This document shows positions 52,761 to 61,990 of a stretch of 64,000 nucleotides of DNA, in pieces. Source of the DNA: Rosistilla ulvae (GTDB lineage: Bacteria; Planctomycetota; Planctomycetia; Pirellulales; Pirellulaceae); the NCBI RefSeq assembly GCF_007741475.1, contig NZ_CP036261.1, positions 5,147,798 through 5,211,797 of the forward strand, in the 5' to 3' direction. The notes under the pieces were generated by a model. That model made no database searches and was not told where the DNA came from. It saw nothing but the letters and a program-made list of their open reading frames with translations. The translations under genes were made by a program, and so were the position numbers. The stretch's first letter is position 1; each line of letters starts with the position of its first letter.

Positions 52761-52831
52761 GTGGCAGTCCAAATCGAAGGGTATTTATTATTGTTTAGCG
52801 TTCGTAAGTTTCAGGACGCAACGAGATTCGG

Positions 52832-53077
52832 TTACGAAGCGACCGCTGGCATCGGTTCGTCTTCGATCATCACTTGCGCAGCGATCCGTCGCGAGATACC
52901 GATCCGCGTTCCGGCGGAGGCCAAAATCAGCGGGTCGCCATTTTGGACGACTTCAACGGTCATCCCCGGGCAGATCCCCAGCGTTCGAATCCGAATCGAA
53001 TCCTCATCCGATAGATTGAATCGCAGAACCATCCCCGATGAATTGGCTGGTAAATCAGCCAGCGAACGTGCATGCAT
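52832..53077 (-). CDS. feoA: Ferrous iron transport protein A
   Basis: 81 residues from the ATG at 53077 (MHARSLADLPANSSG). An SH3-like FeoA domain is visible: LSDEDSIRIRTLGICPGMTVEVVQNGDPLILASAGTRIGISRRIAAQVMI. FeoA is thought to aid FeoB. The two genes are co-directional with a 71-base gap and form a standard feoAB operon. Confidence 0.93.
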   Translation of the reverse strand: MHARSLADLPANSSGMVLRFNLSDEDSIRIRTLGICPGMTVEVVQNGDPLILASAGTRIGISRRIAAQVMIEDEPMPAVAS

Positions 53078-53700
53078 TGCGTATCTCAACGAAAGAAGGA
53101 GGGTGAAACTCTGCGAACCATTGCTCGCCGCCAAAGCTTCTCAATGTAGTAGGCAGGCTGTCCAATTACCGAACGTTGCCCCAAACGAATTTGGCGTTTC
53201 AGCGATCTTAAATGGAGCGTCCGATCCTCAACACCGCACGGGGTGATTCGACCACTTGGCTAGATGAGAATCGATATCAACATGCTACCCAGCGTTGAGG
53301 ATCAATTCAAGGGCTCAAGGCTTGGGGGCAGAACGTGCCACAACTCTCCAGATAGCGATCGAACAATTGTCAAAAGCGATCGACGCTGCGGCTTATTTCG
53401 TTCCTATACCGGACGATCGCAATTGCGAGTTAGAGCCCAAAACCTGGCCCAGCAGGCCGCAAAGTCACGCCAAACACCCCATCTTCACGGGCGGAGAATT
53501 TACCGTTGGCTTTGCTTGCAAAAGCCCTTTGCCCATAGTGGAATCGACCGATTCCCGGTAGGATTAATCGTCACATTGCTTTTAATCGGCGGACTTAAAC
53601 GCTGCGGAATCGCAAGCGATTGAGTTTGGCAGGTGTGGAAAGACTGCAAAGTCGCAATGGATTCAATTTTGCCAATAACACGCACGCCCCCTAAATCCCC
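53078..53700. other. Intergenic region without a supported gene
   Basis: 623 bases between feoA and malQ, divergently transcribed. It should contain both promoters. Two overlapping frames of about 90-120 codons exist near 53264-53623, but they have no recognised motif or ribosome binding site. A Fur-like palindrome was not evident. Confidence 0.5.
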
Positions 53701-55197
53701 ATGCAATTACCTCGATCCTCTGGCATCCTGCTGCACATCACCAGCCTGGACAACGAATTCGGTATCGGCGATCTCGGCGAAGGGGCTTTCCGCTTCATCG
53801 ATTTCCTGCAGCGGTCCGGCCAAACCTTGTGGCAGTTGCTGCCGCTAGGCCCTTCGGCGGCGGAGAACTCTCCCTACAGCTGTTACTCCGCCTTCGCTGC
53901 CAATCCGTTGCTGATCAGCCCTACCGATCTGGAGCGGCGGGGACTGATAACGTCCGACGAGGTCCGATCGCTCCCCAAGGCCGCCGGCCCGGTCGATTAT
54001 GGCGAAGTGAACAACAAGCGATTCGCGATGTTGCGATCTTCGTTCGAACGATTTCAATCCCCCGTGGGCGATTCGCTCCGCGAGGGCTTTGCCTCGTTCT
54101 GTGCGGTGAACCAAACCTGGCTGAACGACTTTGCACGTTACAAAGCACTGACCGATCATTTCGGAATCGGCGATTGGAGCCAGTGGCCCGACCGAGAATT
54201 GATCGCCCGACGCGATGGCGCGTTGGAGCATTGGGACCGCGAACTCGCTCAGCCGATGGAATTCGCGAAGTACTTGCAGTTCATGTTCATGCTGCAATGG
54301 CAAGCGTTGAAGAGTTATGCTGGCGAGCGAGGCGTCCGGATCTTCGGGGATATGCCAATTTTTGTGGCCTACGATAGCGCCGATGTTTGGGCCAACCAAG
54401 ATCTTTTCCATTTGGATGAAGCCGGAAAACGTACCGTCGTCGCTGGCGTCCCGCCCGACTATTTTTCGGAGACGGGACAACTGTGGGGCAATCCGCTGTA
54501 CCGCTGGGATGCGATGAAGGACCGCGGTTATGAATGGTGGATCGATCGGCTGCAGTCGGCGTTCTGCTACTTCGACTTGTTAAGGATCGATCACTTCCGT
54601 GGCTTCGAGGCGTATTGGGAAGTCCCAGCCGATGCTGAAACGGCAATCAACGGCCGCTGGGCTCCTGGCCCCGAAGAAGGCCCGTTCCGCGCCGCCCGTT
54701 CCGCTCTGGGACCGCTGCCGATCATCGCCGAAGACCTCGGCTTGATCACCGACGCGGTCCATCACTTGCGTGAAAAACTGGAGTTCCCCGGAATGCGCGT
54801 GCTGCAATTCGGCTTCGATAGTTACGACGATCCGTACCATCGGCCGGTCGCCTACCCCGAGCGCAGTGTTGCCTACACCGGCACCCACGACAACGACACC
54901 GTGTTGGGCTGGTACCAACAACGGCGACAAGAGCGTCACGAAGATCCTCTGTTGGACGAAATCGTCCATCGCGACGATCCCCAACCGCACCGCACATTGA
55001 TCCGTGCTGTGCTGGAATCGAAAGCGGAAACCGCGGTCCTTCCGATGCAAGATGTCCTTGGCCTTGGCAGCGACTCCCGCATGAACATTCCCGGCGAAGC
55101 GGCTGGCAATTGGACCTGGCGTTGCCCACCCGATGGCTTGAACCAAGTGATCAGCGATTGGCTGCGACAAGTGACCGAAGCAACCGGCCGGATCTAG
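53701..55197 (+). CDS. malQ: 4-alpha-glucanotransferase (amylomaltase, GH77)
   Basis: 498 residues, the usual length. GH77 motifs: SSGILLHITSLDNEFGIGDLG at the start, LWQLLPLGPSAAENSPYSCYSAFA, GVPPDYFSETGQLWGNPLY, catalytic Asp in LRIDHFRGFEAYWEVPA, acid/base Glu in IIAEDLGLIT and stabilising Asp in YTGTHDNDTVLGW. It transfers alpha-1,4-glucan segments in glycogen/maltodextrin metabolism. It stands alone here. Confidence 0.96.
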   Translation: MQLPRSSGILLHITSLDNEFGIGDLGEGAFRFIDFLQRSGQTLWQLLPLGPSAAENSPYSCYSAFAANPLLISPTDLERRGLITSDEVRSLPKAAGPVDYGEVNNKRFAMLRSSFERFQSPVGDSLREGFASFCAVNQTWLNDFARYKALTDHFGIGDWSQWPDRELIARRDGALEHWDRELAQPMEFAKYLQFMFMLQWQALKSYAGERGVRIFGDMPIFVAYDSADVWANQDLFHLDEAGKRTVVAGVPPDYFSETGQLWGNPLYRWDAMKDRGYEWWIDRLQSAFCYFDLLRIDHFRGFEAYWEVPADAETAINGRWAPGPEEGPFRAARSALGPLPIIAEDLGLITDAVHHLREKLEFPGMRVLQFGFDSYDDPYHRPVAYPERSVAYTGTHDNDTVLGWYQQRRQERHEDPLLDEIVHRDDPQPHRTLIRAVLESKAETAVLPMQDVLGLGSDSRMNIPGEAAGNWTWRCPPDGLNQVISDWLRQVTEATGRI

Positions 55198-55312
55198 GTA
55201 TCGTTGGCGGTCACCCGGTGGCCGCGAGTGACGCTCCATTTCAAACACCCAGACTCGGCCACTCGGGTGCACCGTCGTTGTTATGCCCTCGGGTACGTGC
55301 ATCAATAAGCCG

Positions 55313-55645
55313 TTAGTGCACGAGATTGTAGGATACCGCACCGACGCAAACAGACGAGGCAATGGAAATGCAGGCCGAGACAACGACGACAATTACTGGC
55401 AGCAGTTTCCGAGACTCTCGGCGACAAACTTGAAAAAGTGGTCCATTCGCAACACTTGCAGCAACTACCGCAGCAACTGCAAGCAATGCAAGAACGACGT
55501 ATACCGATGGCAACAGAAACAAAGTGCCGCTCAACACCGCGAAAGTATATGCACCAGTAACACAGACGCACGCGATGAGGTTGCGAAAACCTAGCCCAGT
55601 GATCGGTGGTTTTGCGGACGGTATCGAAGGGTGCACAGTGGACAT
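55313..55645 (-). CDS. Small integral membrane protein, unknown function
   Basis: 110 residues from the ATG at 55645, which has a well-placed GGAGAG. About three hydrophobic helices are predicted (NLIACVCVTGAYTFAVL; VYVVLALLAVAAVVAA; LLPVIVVVVSACISIASSV). No family was recognised. The ribosome binding site and consistent membrane pattern argue that it is real. Confidence 0.6.
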   Translation of the reverse strand: MSTVHPSIPSAKPPITGLGFRNLIACVCVTGAYTFAVLSGTLFLLPSVYVVLALLAVAAVVAASVANGPLFQVCRRESRKLLPVIVVVVSACISIASSVCVGAVSYNLVH

Positions 55646-55731
55646 GATTCTCTCCAATTAGGGTTCCCTAGCAGGCGACAAGCCAAAGCTCATAGCATAA
55701 CTAGTTTATTAGCGTACGACGCGGCGGGACT

Positions 55732-57051
55732 TTATGCCGTTTCAGCTGACCGCCCCACCACGCCTCTGGCGATGGCAAGCTGTTGAATTGCATCGACGCT
55801 TTGCCGGACGGTTTCGTTGGTCGTCATGCGACTGCGAATCTCGCCGCAGCGCGAACGTATCGATTCGCCGTCCAGCAAATCCGTCAATTTTTGTGTCAGC
55901 CGTCGACGCGATAGCTGTCGATGCAACAACGATCGCCCACATCCCAAGCGTTCGACCCGACGAGCATTGTCGAACTGGTCGAACGCCATCGGCACCACCA
56001 ACTGAGGAATTCCAGCGGCCAACGCCTGGGAGGTTGTTCCGATTCCACCGTGATGAACGATGGCGCGACAATGCGGCAGCAGCGACCGGAACGGCAAATA
56101 CGATTGATGAACGACCTTCGGCGGCAACCGAGCAGGCAATTGCTGGGGAAATTCCGTCTGCAAGATCGCCGGAATATCGAGCTCCCCACACGCATCGGCA
56201 GCGATCTGAAAATAATCGGCCGCCTGGCGGTTGGCGGTTCCCGGCGCAAAGACCACCGGCGGCTGATCGTGCTGATCTCGAATCGCTTGAACCGCAGCGA
56301 TGTTTGCCGCGTCCATCTCACCGGCCGCATCTTCCAATGGAAAACCGGTGCATTGCAATTGCGACGGCCATTGATCGGGGCGTGGCGCAAACCACTCGGG
56401 AAACAACCCCAAGACAAGGTCTGGCGACAGATACCACGACTTCAGCACGCGGTCGATCGGTGGCAGACCAAGCTGTCGGCGAAAACGATTGACCGGCCGC
56501 CCCAACCATTTGGAAATGAAGATCCAATCGGCCGCCATGTACGATACTTCGACCAGCCACGCTGGTCGGCTGATCTCCAACGGCCAGTCGGTCAGTTTTG
56601 CGGGGTCTCCTGGCGTGCGAATCGCCATCGGTGCTAACACGGTACCGACCAACGGCACCTCGGGATGCAGATCGCGATAGATTCGCGAAGCGAAGTCCAA
56701 TGGATGAGTCACCAGGATCGTGTTGCCTGGTTCGACGCGGCGTTCCAACAGATCAAACGTCGGCTGCAACAACATCGTAGCGGTCTCGCCGAGCACGACG
56801 CGCAAGCCCTGAACTGGATGCCAAAGGCCCGGGACCGCGATAAATTTGTCGAATTCTTCCTGCGATACAAGTGCTTGGGAATCGAAGCCAGCCGCTTCGG
56901 CCATCGCTTGATACGGCGCACTGGTGAGAAACAAGATCCGCCAGCCACGGCGGCTCAACTCACGGGCAAGAGCCAACATCGGATTGACGTCGCCACGGCT
57001 GCCGAAAGCAGAGACGATCGCCAGCGGTTGCGTGGAGTTAACCATGGACAT
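55732..57051 (-). CDS. GT1/GT28-type glycosyltransferase (UDP-glucuronosyl/sterol-glucosyltransferase-like)
   Basis: 439 residues with GAGGGAAG before the ATG. The Rossmann N-terminus AIVSAFGSRGDVNPMLALARELSRRGW is typical of sterol/macrolide glycosyltransferases, and the donor-binding signature is IVHHGGIGTTSQALAAGIPQLVVPMAFDQFDNARRVERLG. It would transfer a sugar from a nucleotide donor to a lipid or secondary metabolite. The acceptor is unknown. Confidence 0.92.
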   Translation of the reverse strand: MSMVNSTQPLAIVSAFGSRGDVNPMLALARELSRRGWRILFLTSAPYQAMAEAAGFDSQALVSQEEFDKFIAVPGLWHPVQGLRVVLGETATMLLQPTFDLLERRVEPGNTILVTHPLDFASRIYRDLHPEVPLVGTVLAPMAIRTPGDPAKLTDWPLEISRPAWLVEVSYMAADWIFISKWLGRPVNRFRRQLGLPPIDRVLKSWYLSPDLVLGLFPEWFAPRPDQWPSQLQCTGFPLEDAAGEMDAANIAAVQAIRDQHDQPPVVFAPGTANRQAADYFQIAADACGELDIPAILQTEFPQQLPARLPPKVVHQSYLPFRSLLPHCRAIVHHGGIGTTSQALAAGIPQLVVPMAFDQFDNARRVERLGCGRSLLHRQLSRRRLTQKLTDLLDGESIRSRCGEIRSRMTTNETVRQSVDAIQQLAIARGVVGRSAETA

Positions 57052-57106
57052 GCTTCCCTCGGGCTAACCGGCTGAGAATCCGTCGGGCGAAAACGATGGC
57101 CGACGA

Positions 57107-58051
57107 TCAAGCCTCTGGAGTCGGGGCGGGCGGTTCGTAATTGAACTCCTGCCACTTGACCGCTTTGTCCATCGGTTCGATCCGCATCACCAGTTCGCCA
57201 TTTTGATACAACCGAACGGTGCCGGTCGACTGGCTGACCACAACGGCGACGGCCTTGGTTTTGGCGGAGATTGCCGCAGCGGCCCAGTGCCTAGCCCCGA
57301 GTCCCTTGGACATCGTGAGGTCTTGGTGGGCGACTTCCAACATCTGACGCGAACGTTCGATGTTGCCGTCGGAGTTGACGACAAAGGCCCCGTCCATCTG
57401 CGCGATCTCTTTGACATCCTCTTGGACGCGGCGGTCGTACAGATTGCGGGCCTTGCGGTTAGCTCCGCGGAACGGATCCAGACCGCCATCGTTGCAGTGC
57501 TCCATCACGCGGCGGGAATGCCCCACGACAAACAGCGTTCCGACAGCTTTGCCCTCGCGTCCCTCGCGGCCGATCTGAACCGCCAGATCGACGACAGCTT
57601 TGATCGTTTTCAAAGGGACGCTGCTTTCCAAACGCTGCAGATCGCGAACGGTCAGCCGTCGCATTCGTTCATCCAATTGCAGATGACTGATCGAATCCAT
57701 CCGTCCCTGTTGAAAACCGCTGTAGATTGCGATCACATCGCCGTTGGTGCGGATCAATTCGTCGGTCGCCGCTTCCAGCAAGGCGTGCTGCAAACGTTCC
57801 AACAGCGGCGCTTTTTCCTTGTTCAGGACGAGCGGAATGAGCCCAAATTCGCTGGCTCCTTCCAGGTCTTCCGGCGTATCGGCCGCGACCAGAATCGGCA
57901 TCTTGGTCTCTTTGGTTTCCGACCGCAACCGTTTCCAATCGGTCGAACCATCCAACAGAATCAAGATCGCATCGGCCGACAAAACCTCGGCCATCGTAAC
58001 GGCTACGCCAAGTACAGCGCCGGAGTGTTTCGTGAACCGTTGGGTTGCCAT
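57107..58051 (-). CDS. DacZ-like diadenylate cyclase
   Basis: 314 residues. The first ~100 residues resemble a pyruvate-kinase C-terminal alpha/beta domain (VAVTMAEVLSADAILILLDG), as in archaeal DacZ. The C-terminal half has the DisA_N fold: VVGHSRRVMEH, DGA at 220-222 (MDGAFVVNSDGNIERS) and a third motif reading LGARHWAAAA (254-256), where canonical enzymes have RHR. It should make cyclic di-AMP from ATP if the RHW variant is active. It is a single gene; no c-di-AMP phosphodiesterase is in the window. Confidence 0.85.
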   Translation of the reverse strand: MATQRFTKHSGAVLGVAVTMAEVLSADAILILLDGSTDWKRLRSETKETKMPILVAADTPEDLEGASEFGLIPLVLNKEKAPLLERLQHALLEAATDELIRTNGDVIAIYSGFQQGRMDSISHLQLDERMRRLTVRDLQRLESSVPLKTIKAVVDLAVQIGREGREGKAVGTLFVVGHSRRVMEHCNDGGLDPFRGANRKARNLYDRRVQEDVKEIAQMDGAFVVNSDGNIERSRQMLEVAHQDLTMSKGLGARHWAAAAISAKTKAVAVVVSQSTGTVRLYQNGELVMRIEPMDKAVKWQEFNYEPPAPTPEA

Positions 58052-58248
58052 GCTGTGGCGTTCCGAAAGAAGCGAGCGTCAGGGAAGTAGAATTGCTGAC
58101 AGGTTGCAATAACAACACGTCAAACTCTAACGCGCATAATGCATCGCGGCAAGTTGCGATTGCATCGAGAACCTACAACTAGCAAACAATTTGCCGCCGA
58201 CAGCATGCGCGGTCGCACTTCTTCATCGAATCGGTTTCCCGTTCGACC

Positions 58249-59484
58249 TTAGCTCTTCGTGCCACTGATCAAAAACGATGGATTGACCGCTTCGAATCGC
58301 AACCGATCCAATTGGTAATTCCCTCGCGCGACGTTCACCATCCGCACGCTCGGTTCAACGTTGCGACGTTGGAACGCGGCCTGAACTCCCACCAAGTTTT
58401 CGGGACTGGCAACGTTGACGACAAACCGCCCCGCGGGTCGCAGCCGATCGAAGATCTGGTCGACCAAATCGGCCACGGCGCGACCGGTGCCACCGACAAA
58501 GATCACGTCGGGATCGGGAAGCGCTGCCAGCGCTTCGGGAGCCTGACCGTGGACGGGGATCAGGGTGTCGCAGCCATAGCGTTGGGCGTTATCGGTCATC
58601 AAGCCAAAATCTTCGGCGTCCATTTCGATCGCGTAGACCTGACCGCCACTGACGATCTGACTCGCTTCGATCGCCAGCGATCCGCTTCCGGCGCCGACAT
58701 CCCAAACGATGCTGGTCGGTCCCAGATCCATCACCGCCAACGCGATGCAGCGCACTTCCATCGGCGTCAACAGTCCACGCTTCGGTTTGGATTGCAAGAA
58801 CTGGTCGTCCGGATTTCCGAACAGACGCTTCCCTTCCATCTGTTGCGGACGATCGGCGACGCCCTCACGACGGACCAAAACCATCACGTTCAACGGACCA
58901 AAGGTCTGCCCCTGCAGCGAGCTGAGATCGCCTTGGGTCACGCGCTCATCGGGAGATCCAAGATTCTCGCAGACGTAGACATTGAAGTAATCGATGCGGC
59001 GATCCAACAGCGCCGCCGCCAGCGCCGACGGTGTGATCTCTTCGGTGGTGAACAGCCCGACGCGGTCGGCGGTTCGGATTCGTTCGACCACGCGATCCAA
59101 CGGCTGCGTCGCCAAGTTGGTCAGATAGGCATCGTCCCAGCTCTCTTTGACCCGCGCGAATGCCAACTGCATGCTGCTGACATGTGGCACGACTTCGAAA
59201 CGGTCCTTGCCCAGCGAATCACATAAAAAGCGAGCTGTTCCGTAGAACAAAGGATCGCCGCCAGCCAACAACACGACATTCCGAGAGGCCAGCCCCTCCA
59301 GTATTTCGCTCAACCGCTGCAGATCGCTTCCCGATTCCATCCGCTCGCTGGGACCGATCGCAACCTTGGGCAACAAGTTCGCCGGGCCGACCAAAACGTC
59401 TGCCGCTTCGATCAACGCCCGAGCGTGATTGGTCAAGCCTTCGACGCCATCGTCACCAACACCAACAATCTGGATCTTATTCAT
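58249..59484 (-). CDS. cobL: Precorrin-6Y C5,15-methyltransferase (CbiE-CbiT fusion)
   Basis: 411 residues from the ATG at 59484, preceded by AGGTGG. The N-terminal CbiE tetrapyrrole methylase (KIQIVGVGDDGVEGLTNHAR, VLLAGGDPLFYG) is fused to a CbiT SAM-dependent methyltransferase/decarboxylase (IVWDVGAGSGSLAIEASQI, DVIFVGGTGRAVADLVDQI). The fusion is the CobL type of the cobalamin pathway. No other cobalamin gene lies next to it, yet it supports endogenous B12 supply for the mutase at 40-42 kb. Confidence 0.93.
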   Translation of the reverse strand: MNKIQIVGVGDDGVEGLTNHARALIEAADVLVGPANLLPKVAIGPSERMESGSDLQRLSEILEGLASRNVVLLAGGDPLFYGTARFLCDSLGKDRFEVVPHVSSMQLAFARVKESWDDAYLTNLATQPLDRVVERIRTADRVGLFTTEEITPSALAAALLDRRIDYFNVYVCENLGSPDERVTQGDLSSLQGQTFGPLNVMVLVRREGVADRPQQMEGKRLFGNPDDQFLQSKPKRGLLTPMEVRCIALAVMDLGPTSIVWDVGAGSGSLAIEASQIVSGGQVYAIEMDAEDFGLMTDNAQRYGCDTLIPVHGQAPEALAALPDPDVIFVGGTGRAVADLVDQIFDRLRPAGRFVVNVASPENLVGVQAAFQRRNVEPSVRMVNVARGNYQLDRLRFEAVNPSFLISGTKS

Positions 59485-59607
59485 TGTCCACCTACGAAAA
59501 AACCGCGTCACACATCAACGATGCAGGACGCGGATCATAAACGTTCAAATCACATCTGGACAGCCACCCGCATCGATCCAACGGGATCGTGTGGGAGCCA
59601 AAGCGAA

Positions 59608-59940
59608 CTAGGCTTGGAAGGAGCTGCCGCAACCGCACGACTTGGTCGCGTTGGGGTTCTCGAAAGTAAAACCTTGCTTTTCGAGACTCTCGAACCAATC
59701 GACGGTGGTTCCGTCCAGGTACAAAGCACTCTTCTTGTCGACGACGACGTCAACGCCGTGCGACTCGTACTTCGAATCGGCCTTGGAGTCAAAGTTATCG
59801 TCAAAGTTCAACGTATAGTTAAATCCGCTGCATCCGCCGCCGGCAACGCCGATACGCAGAAACATCGCGTCTTCAAAGTTATGCTCTGTACGAAAGCGCT
59901 TTACTTCCTCCGCAGCTCGTTCAGATAATTGAATAGGCAT
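59608..59940 (-). CDS. erpA: A-type iron-sulfur carrier (ErpA/IscA family)
   Basis: 110 residues from the ATG at 59940 with GAGG upstream. The three cluster-binding Cys are in GGGCSGFNY and the C-terminal CGCGSSF. Segments LSERAAEEVKRF and KKSALYLDGTTVDW match the family. It passes Fe-S clusters to apo-proteins. ErpA, IscA and SufA cannot be separated by motif alone. Confidence 0.9.
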   Translation of the reverse strand: MPIQLSERAAEEVKRFRTEHNFEDAMFLRIGVAGGGCSGFNYTLNFDDNFDSKADSKYESHGVDVVVDKKSALYLDGTTVDWFESLEKQGFTFENPNATKSCGCGSSFQA

Positions 59941-60071
59941 CAAGAACCTCTAGTTGGAAAGGGAAGTGGTTAATTTGTCAGGCGTTTGCATTGTATTCCC
60001 CTGGCAAGCAGTGCGGCAAGTCGAAACGGACTGAATTTTGCTTGCTTTCCCGTGACAAGGGGCATTCCAGC

Positions 60072-60719
60072 CTAGGCGGGCTTCTCAAAATGAACGCGAT
60101 AGACCGGAATCTCGTTCTTTCGGCTACGGCGTTCAAAGTGCGTTCGATAATCGAGATCGTGTTCCGCCTGGGCCGCGACATCTGGCAGCGGCGGCCCAAG
60201 CTCGGGAACGACAACCGCCATCAATTCGAGTGTCGATTCAAAGTAGTCCAGGACATCGGTCCAGAAATAAAACCGTCCCCCGGGAGCCAACGTGCGACTC
60301 GCGTTTCGCAAAAACGGCTCGTTCAAAACTCGCCGCTTCTTGTGTTTCTTCTTCCACCAGGGATCGGGAAAGTAGACATGCACGGCGGATAACGATGCGT
60401 CGGCGATCTGTTTTTGAAAGATCGGCAGGGCGTCCCCCGAAGCCATGATCGCGTTGGTGCGCCCGGCATTCTTCAGTTTGGTCGCGGCATGCTTGGCATA
60501 TTTGTGAGCGATCTCGATTCCCAGAAAATTTTGCTCGGGCTGTTGGCCCGAAGCGTTCAACAGGAACAAACCTTTGCCCGAACCGACCTCGATCTGCAAT
60601 CCCGCATCGTTCTGGAATAGCGTTTGGCTGGAAACCTGTTCGGGCAACGCATCGACCATCCGAAAGTGCTGCGACAAATCGATCGAGGTACTGGGCGTGC
60701 GAAGCTGTTGACGGGGCAC
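60072..60719 (-). CDS. trmB: tRNA (guanine-N7-)-methyltransferase
   Basis: 215 residues from a GTG at 60719 that has AGGAAA at good spacing; the longer frame to 60794 has no site. SAM-binding motif LQIEVGSGKGLFLLNAS, then FLGIEIAHKYAKHAATKL and the TrmB signature VHVYFPDPWWKKKHKKRRVL. It methylates G46 in the variable loop of tRNA. Confidence 0.94.
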   Translation of the reverse strand: MPRQQLRTPSTSIDLSQHFRMVDALPEQVSSQTLFQNDAGLQIEVGSGKGLFLLNASGQQPEQNFLGIEIAHKYAKHAATKLKNAGRTNAIMASGDALPIFQKQIADASLSAVHVYFPDPWWKKKHKKRRVLNEPFLRNASRTLAPGGRFYFWTDVLDYFESTLELMAVVVPELGPPLPDVAAQAEHDLDYRTHFERRSRKNEIPVYRVHFEKPA

Positions 60720-60845
60720 CGGCGAATTTCCTGAATGCAATGCGATGGTTAATAGAGTCGACTTTGCCGACCATTGTTCGCCGATTTGCCCCATCCAGCA
60801 AGGCGGCTGCCAATTCGCGAGCGATCAAAATCGGGAACGTTCCCA

Positions 60846-61739
60846 CTAAGCAACATTTTTCCACATTCCGTGCAGCATCGCTTGGGCCGCTTTTCGACCT
60901 TCACCGATCAACACTTCCGAATCGGTGAAATCGAACCAAGGAACCCGCGCGACATCCGGGCGGATCATGATGTCGGCCGATTCGTGCGCCGTGTGCCGCA
61001 TCAACCCCTGAGCGATCTCGTTCATCCGAATAAACGTTTCGAAGGCGTTCTTGATCTTCGGCTTATGTTTGATCGCCGCGCACACATCGATGGCAATCGT
61101 CAGATCGCTGGCGAACCGTTGGGCCACGCGTGAAGGGACCGGATCGAGCACACCGATGTCGCACAACAACATATCGTCCCACGGGACCGCCGGAAAGATT
61201 CCCGGTATCGCCGTCGATGCCATCACCGCTTCGCGGAGCGGGCCGCGATCCAGAACGACCGGATTGCCAGTTCGCAAATCGACCGTCACGATGTTCAACG
61301 GTTGATCCAGGTCTTCGATATTTGCATCGGGTAGCAACCCTTCGACCACATGCTGCATGACATCGCGAGCCAGCAACGACGGACGGCTGAGGATGTGGAT
61401 CAACTTGCGACGGGTTCCGACGAACTGTTTGACCGTCTCATACCAGGAGAAGATGCCCGAACTCGAACTCGCTTCGGATTTGGGTGCGACCGCGAACAGC
61501 TTGGCTTGCATCTGAAGAAAGCCTTCGGATTGCAGATAGGTGTTTACTTTGGCATGCAGTTTTTCGCTGTCCGGTTCAATCGCACACAGCGCCCCGACCA
61601 ACGATCCGATGCTCACACCAACATATCGCTCGATTCGTAGGTCCATCGAACGGAGTACCTCGATCGCACCGATGTGAGCTAGCCCTCGAGCGCCGCCGCC
61701 GCCAAGTGCCAAAACCGCTGTTCGTTTTCTTAACTGCAT
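60846..61739 (-). CDS. Patatin-like phospholipase (RssA family)
   Basis: 297 residues from the ATG at 61739 (MQLRKRTAVLALGGGGARG). The oxyanion loop GGGGARGLAHIGAIEVL, nucleophile Ser in GVSIGSLVG and the catalytic Asp in CDIGVLDPVP give the Ser-Asp dyad, though the usual DGG/DGA is DIG. It is likely a cytoplasmic or membrane-associated acyl hydrolase. The cluster GSSSS-like SEASSSSGIFSW at about 110 is a flexible insert. Confidence 0.9.
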   Translation of the reverse strand: MQLRKRTAVLALGGGGARGLAHIGAIEVLRSMDLRIERYVGVSIGSLVGALCAIEPDSEKLHAKVNTYLQSEGFLQMQAKLFAVAPKSEASSSSGIFSWYETVKQFVGTRRKLIHILSRPSLLARDVMQHVVEGLLPDANIEDLDQPLNIVTVDLRTGNPVVLDRGPLREAVMASTAIPGIFPAVPWDDMLLCDIGVLDPVPSRVAQRFASDLTIAIDVCAAIKHKPKIKNAFETFIRMNEIAQGLMRHTAHESADIMIRPDVARVPWFDFTDSEVLIGEGRKAAQAMLHGMWKNVA

Positions 61740-61990
61740 GGTCTGTCCTCGCTCTAAATACTTCCTCTGCTCGGTCAAGTTCCTTTCTAATGTTCGGTAC
61801 GCGGGGATTGCCGCCTTCCAGTTTTTCACGAACCAACCGGTCGTGACGGCGACGAATTGATATCAAACGGTTCTTATGGGACGGCGAAACAACGCCCAGA
61901 AGAGCCCCAACAGCGTCTACGTTAACGCGCACAGAGGCAGTGTTTTCCAACGTTTCGGAGAGGCTGAACGCGTCTCTGGTGCTGGCAGCG
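61740..61990. other. Short intergenic stretch
   Basis: 251 bases between the second acyl-CoA dehydrogenase and the patatin-like gene, both on the minus strand. A short overlapping frame extending upstream of the patatin start is Arg-rich and looks non-coding. Confidence 0.4.

Noticed and set aside
53264-53623. Two overlapping frames of 88 and 119 codons between feoA and malQ
   Set aside because: Neither has a start site or recognisable family; one may be a decayed gene but the evidence is too weak.
61576-61950. 124-codon minus-strand frame overlapping the patatin-like gene start
   Set aside because: Arg-rich, no motif, and in a different frame from the clear patatin-like protein.
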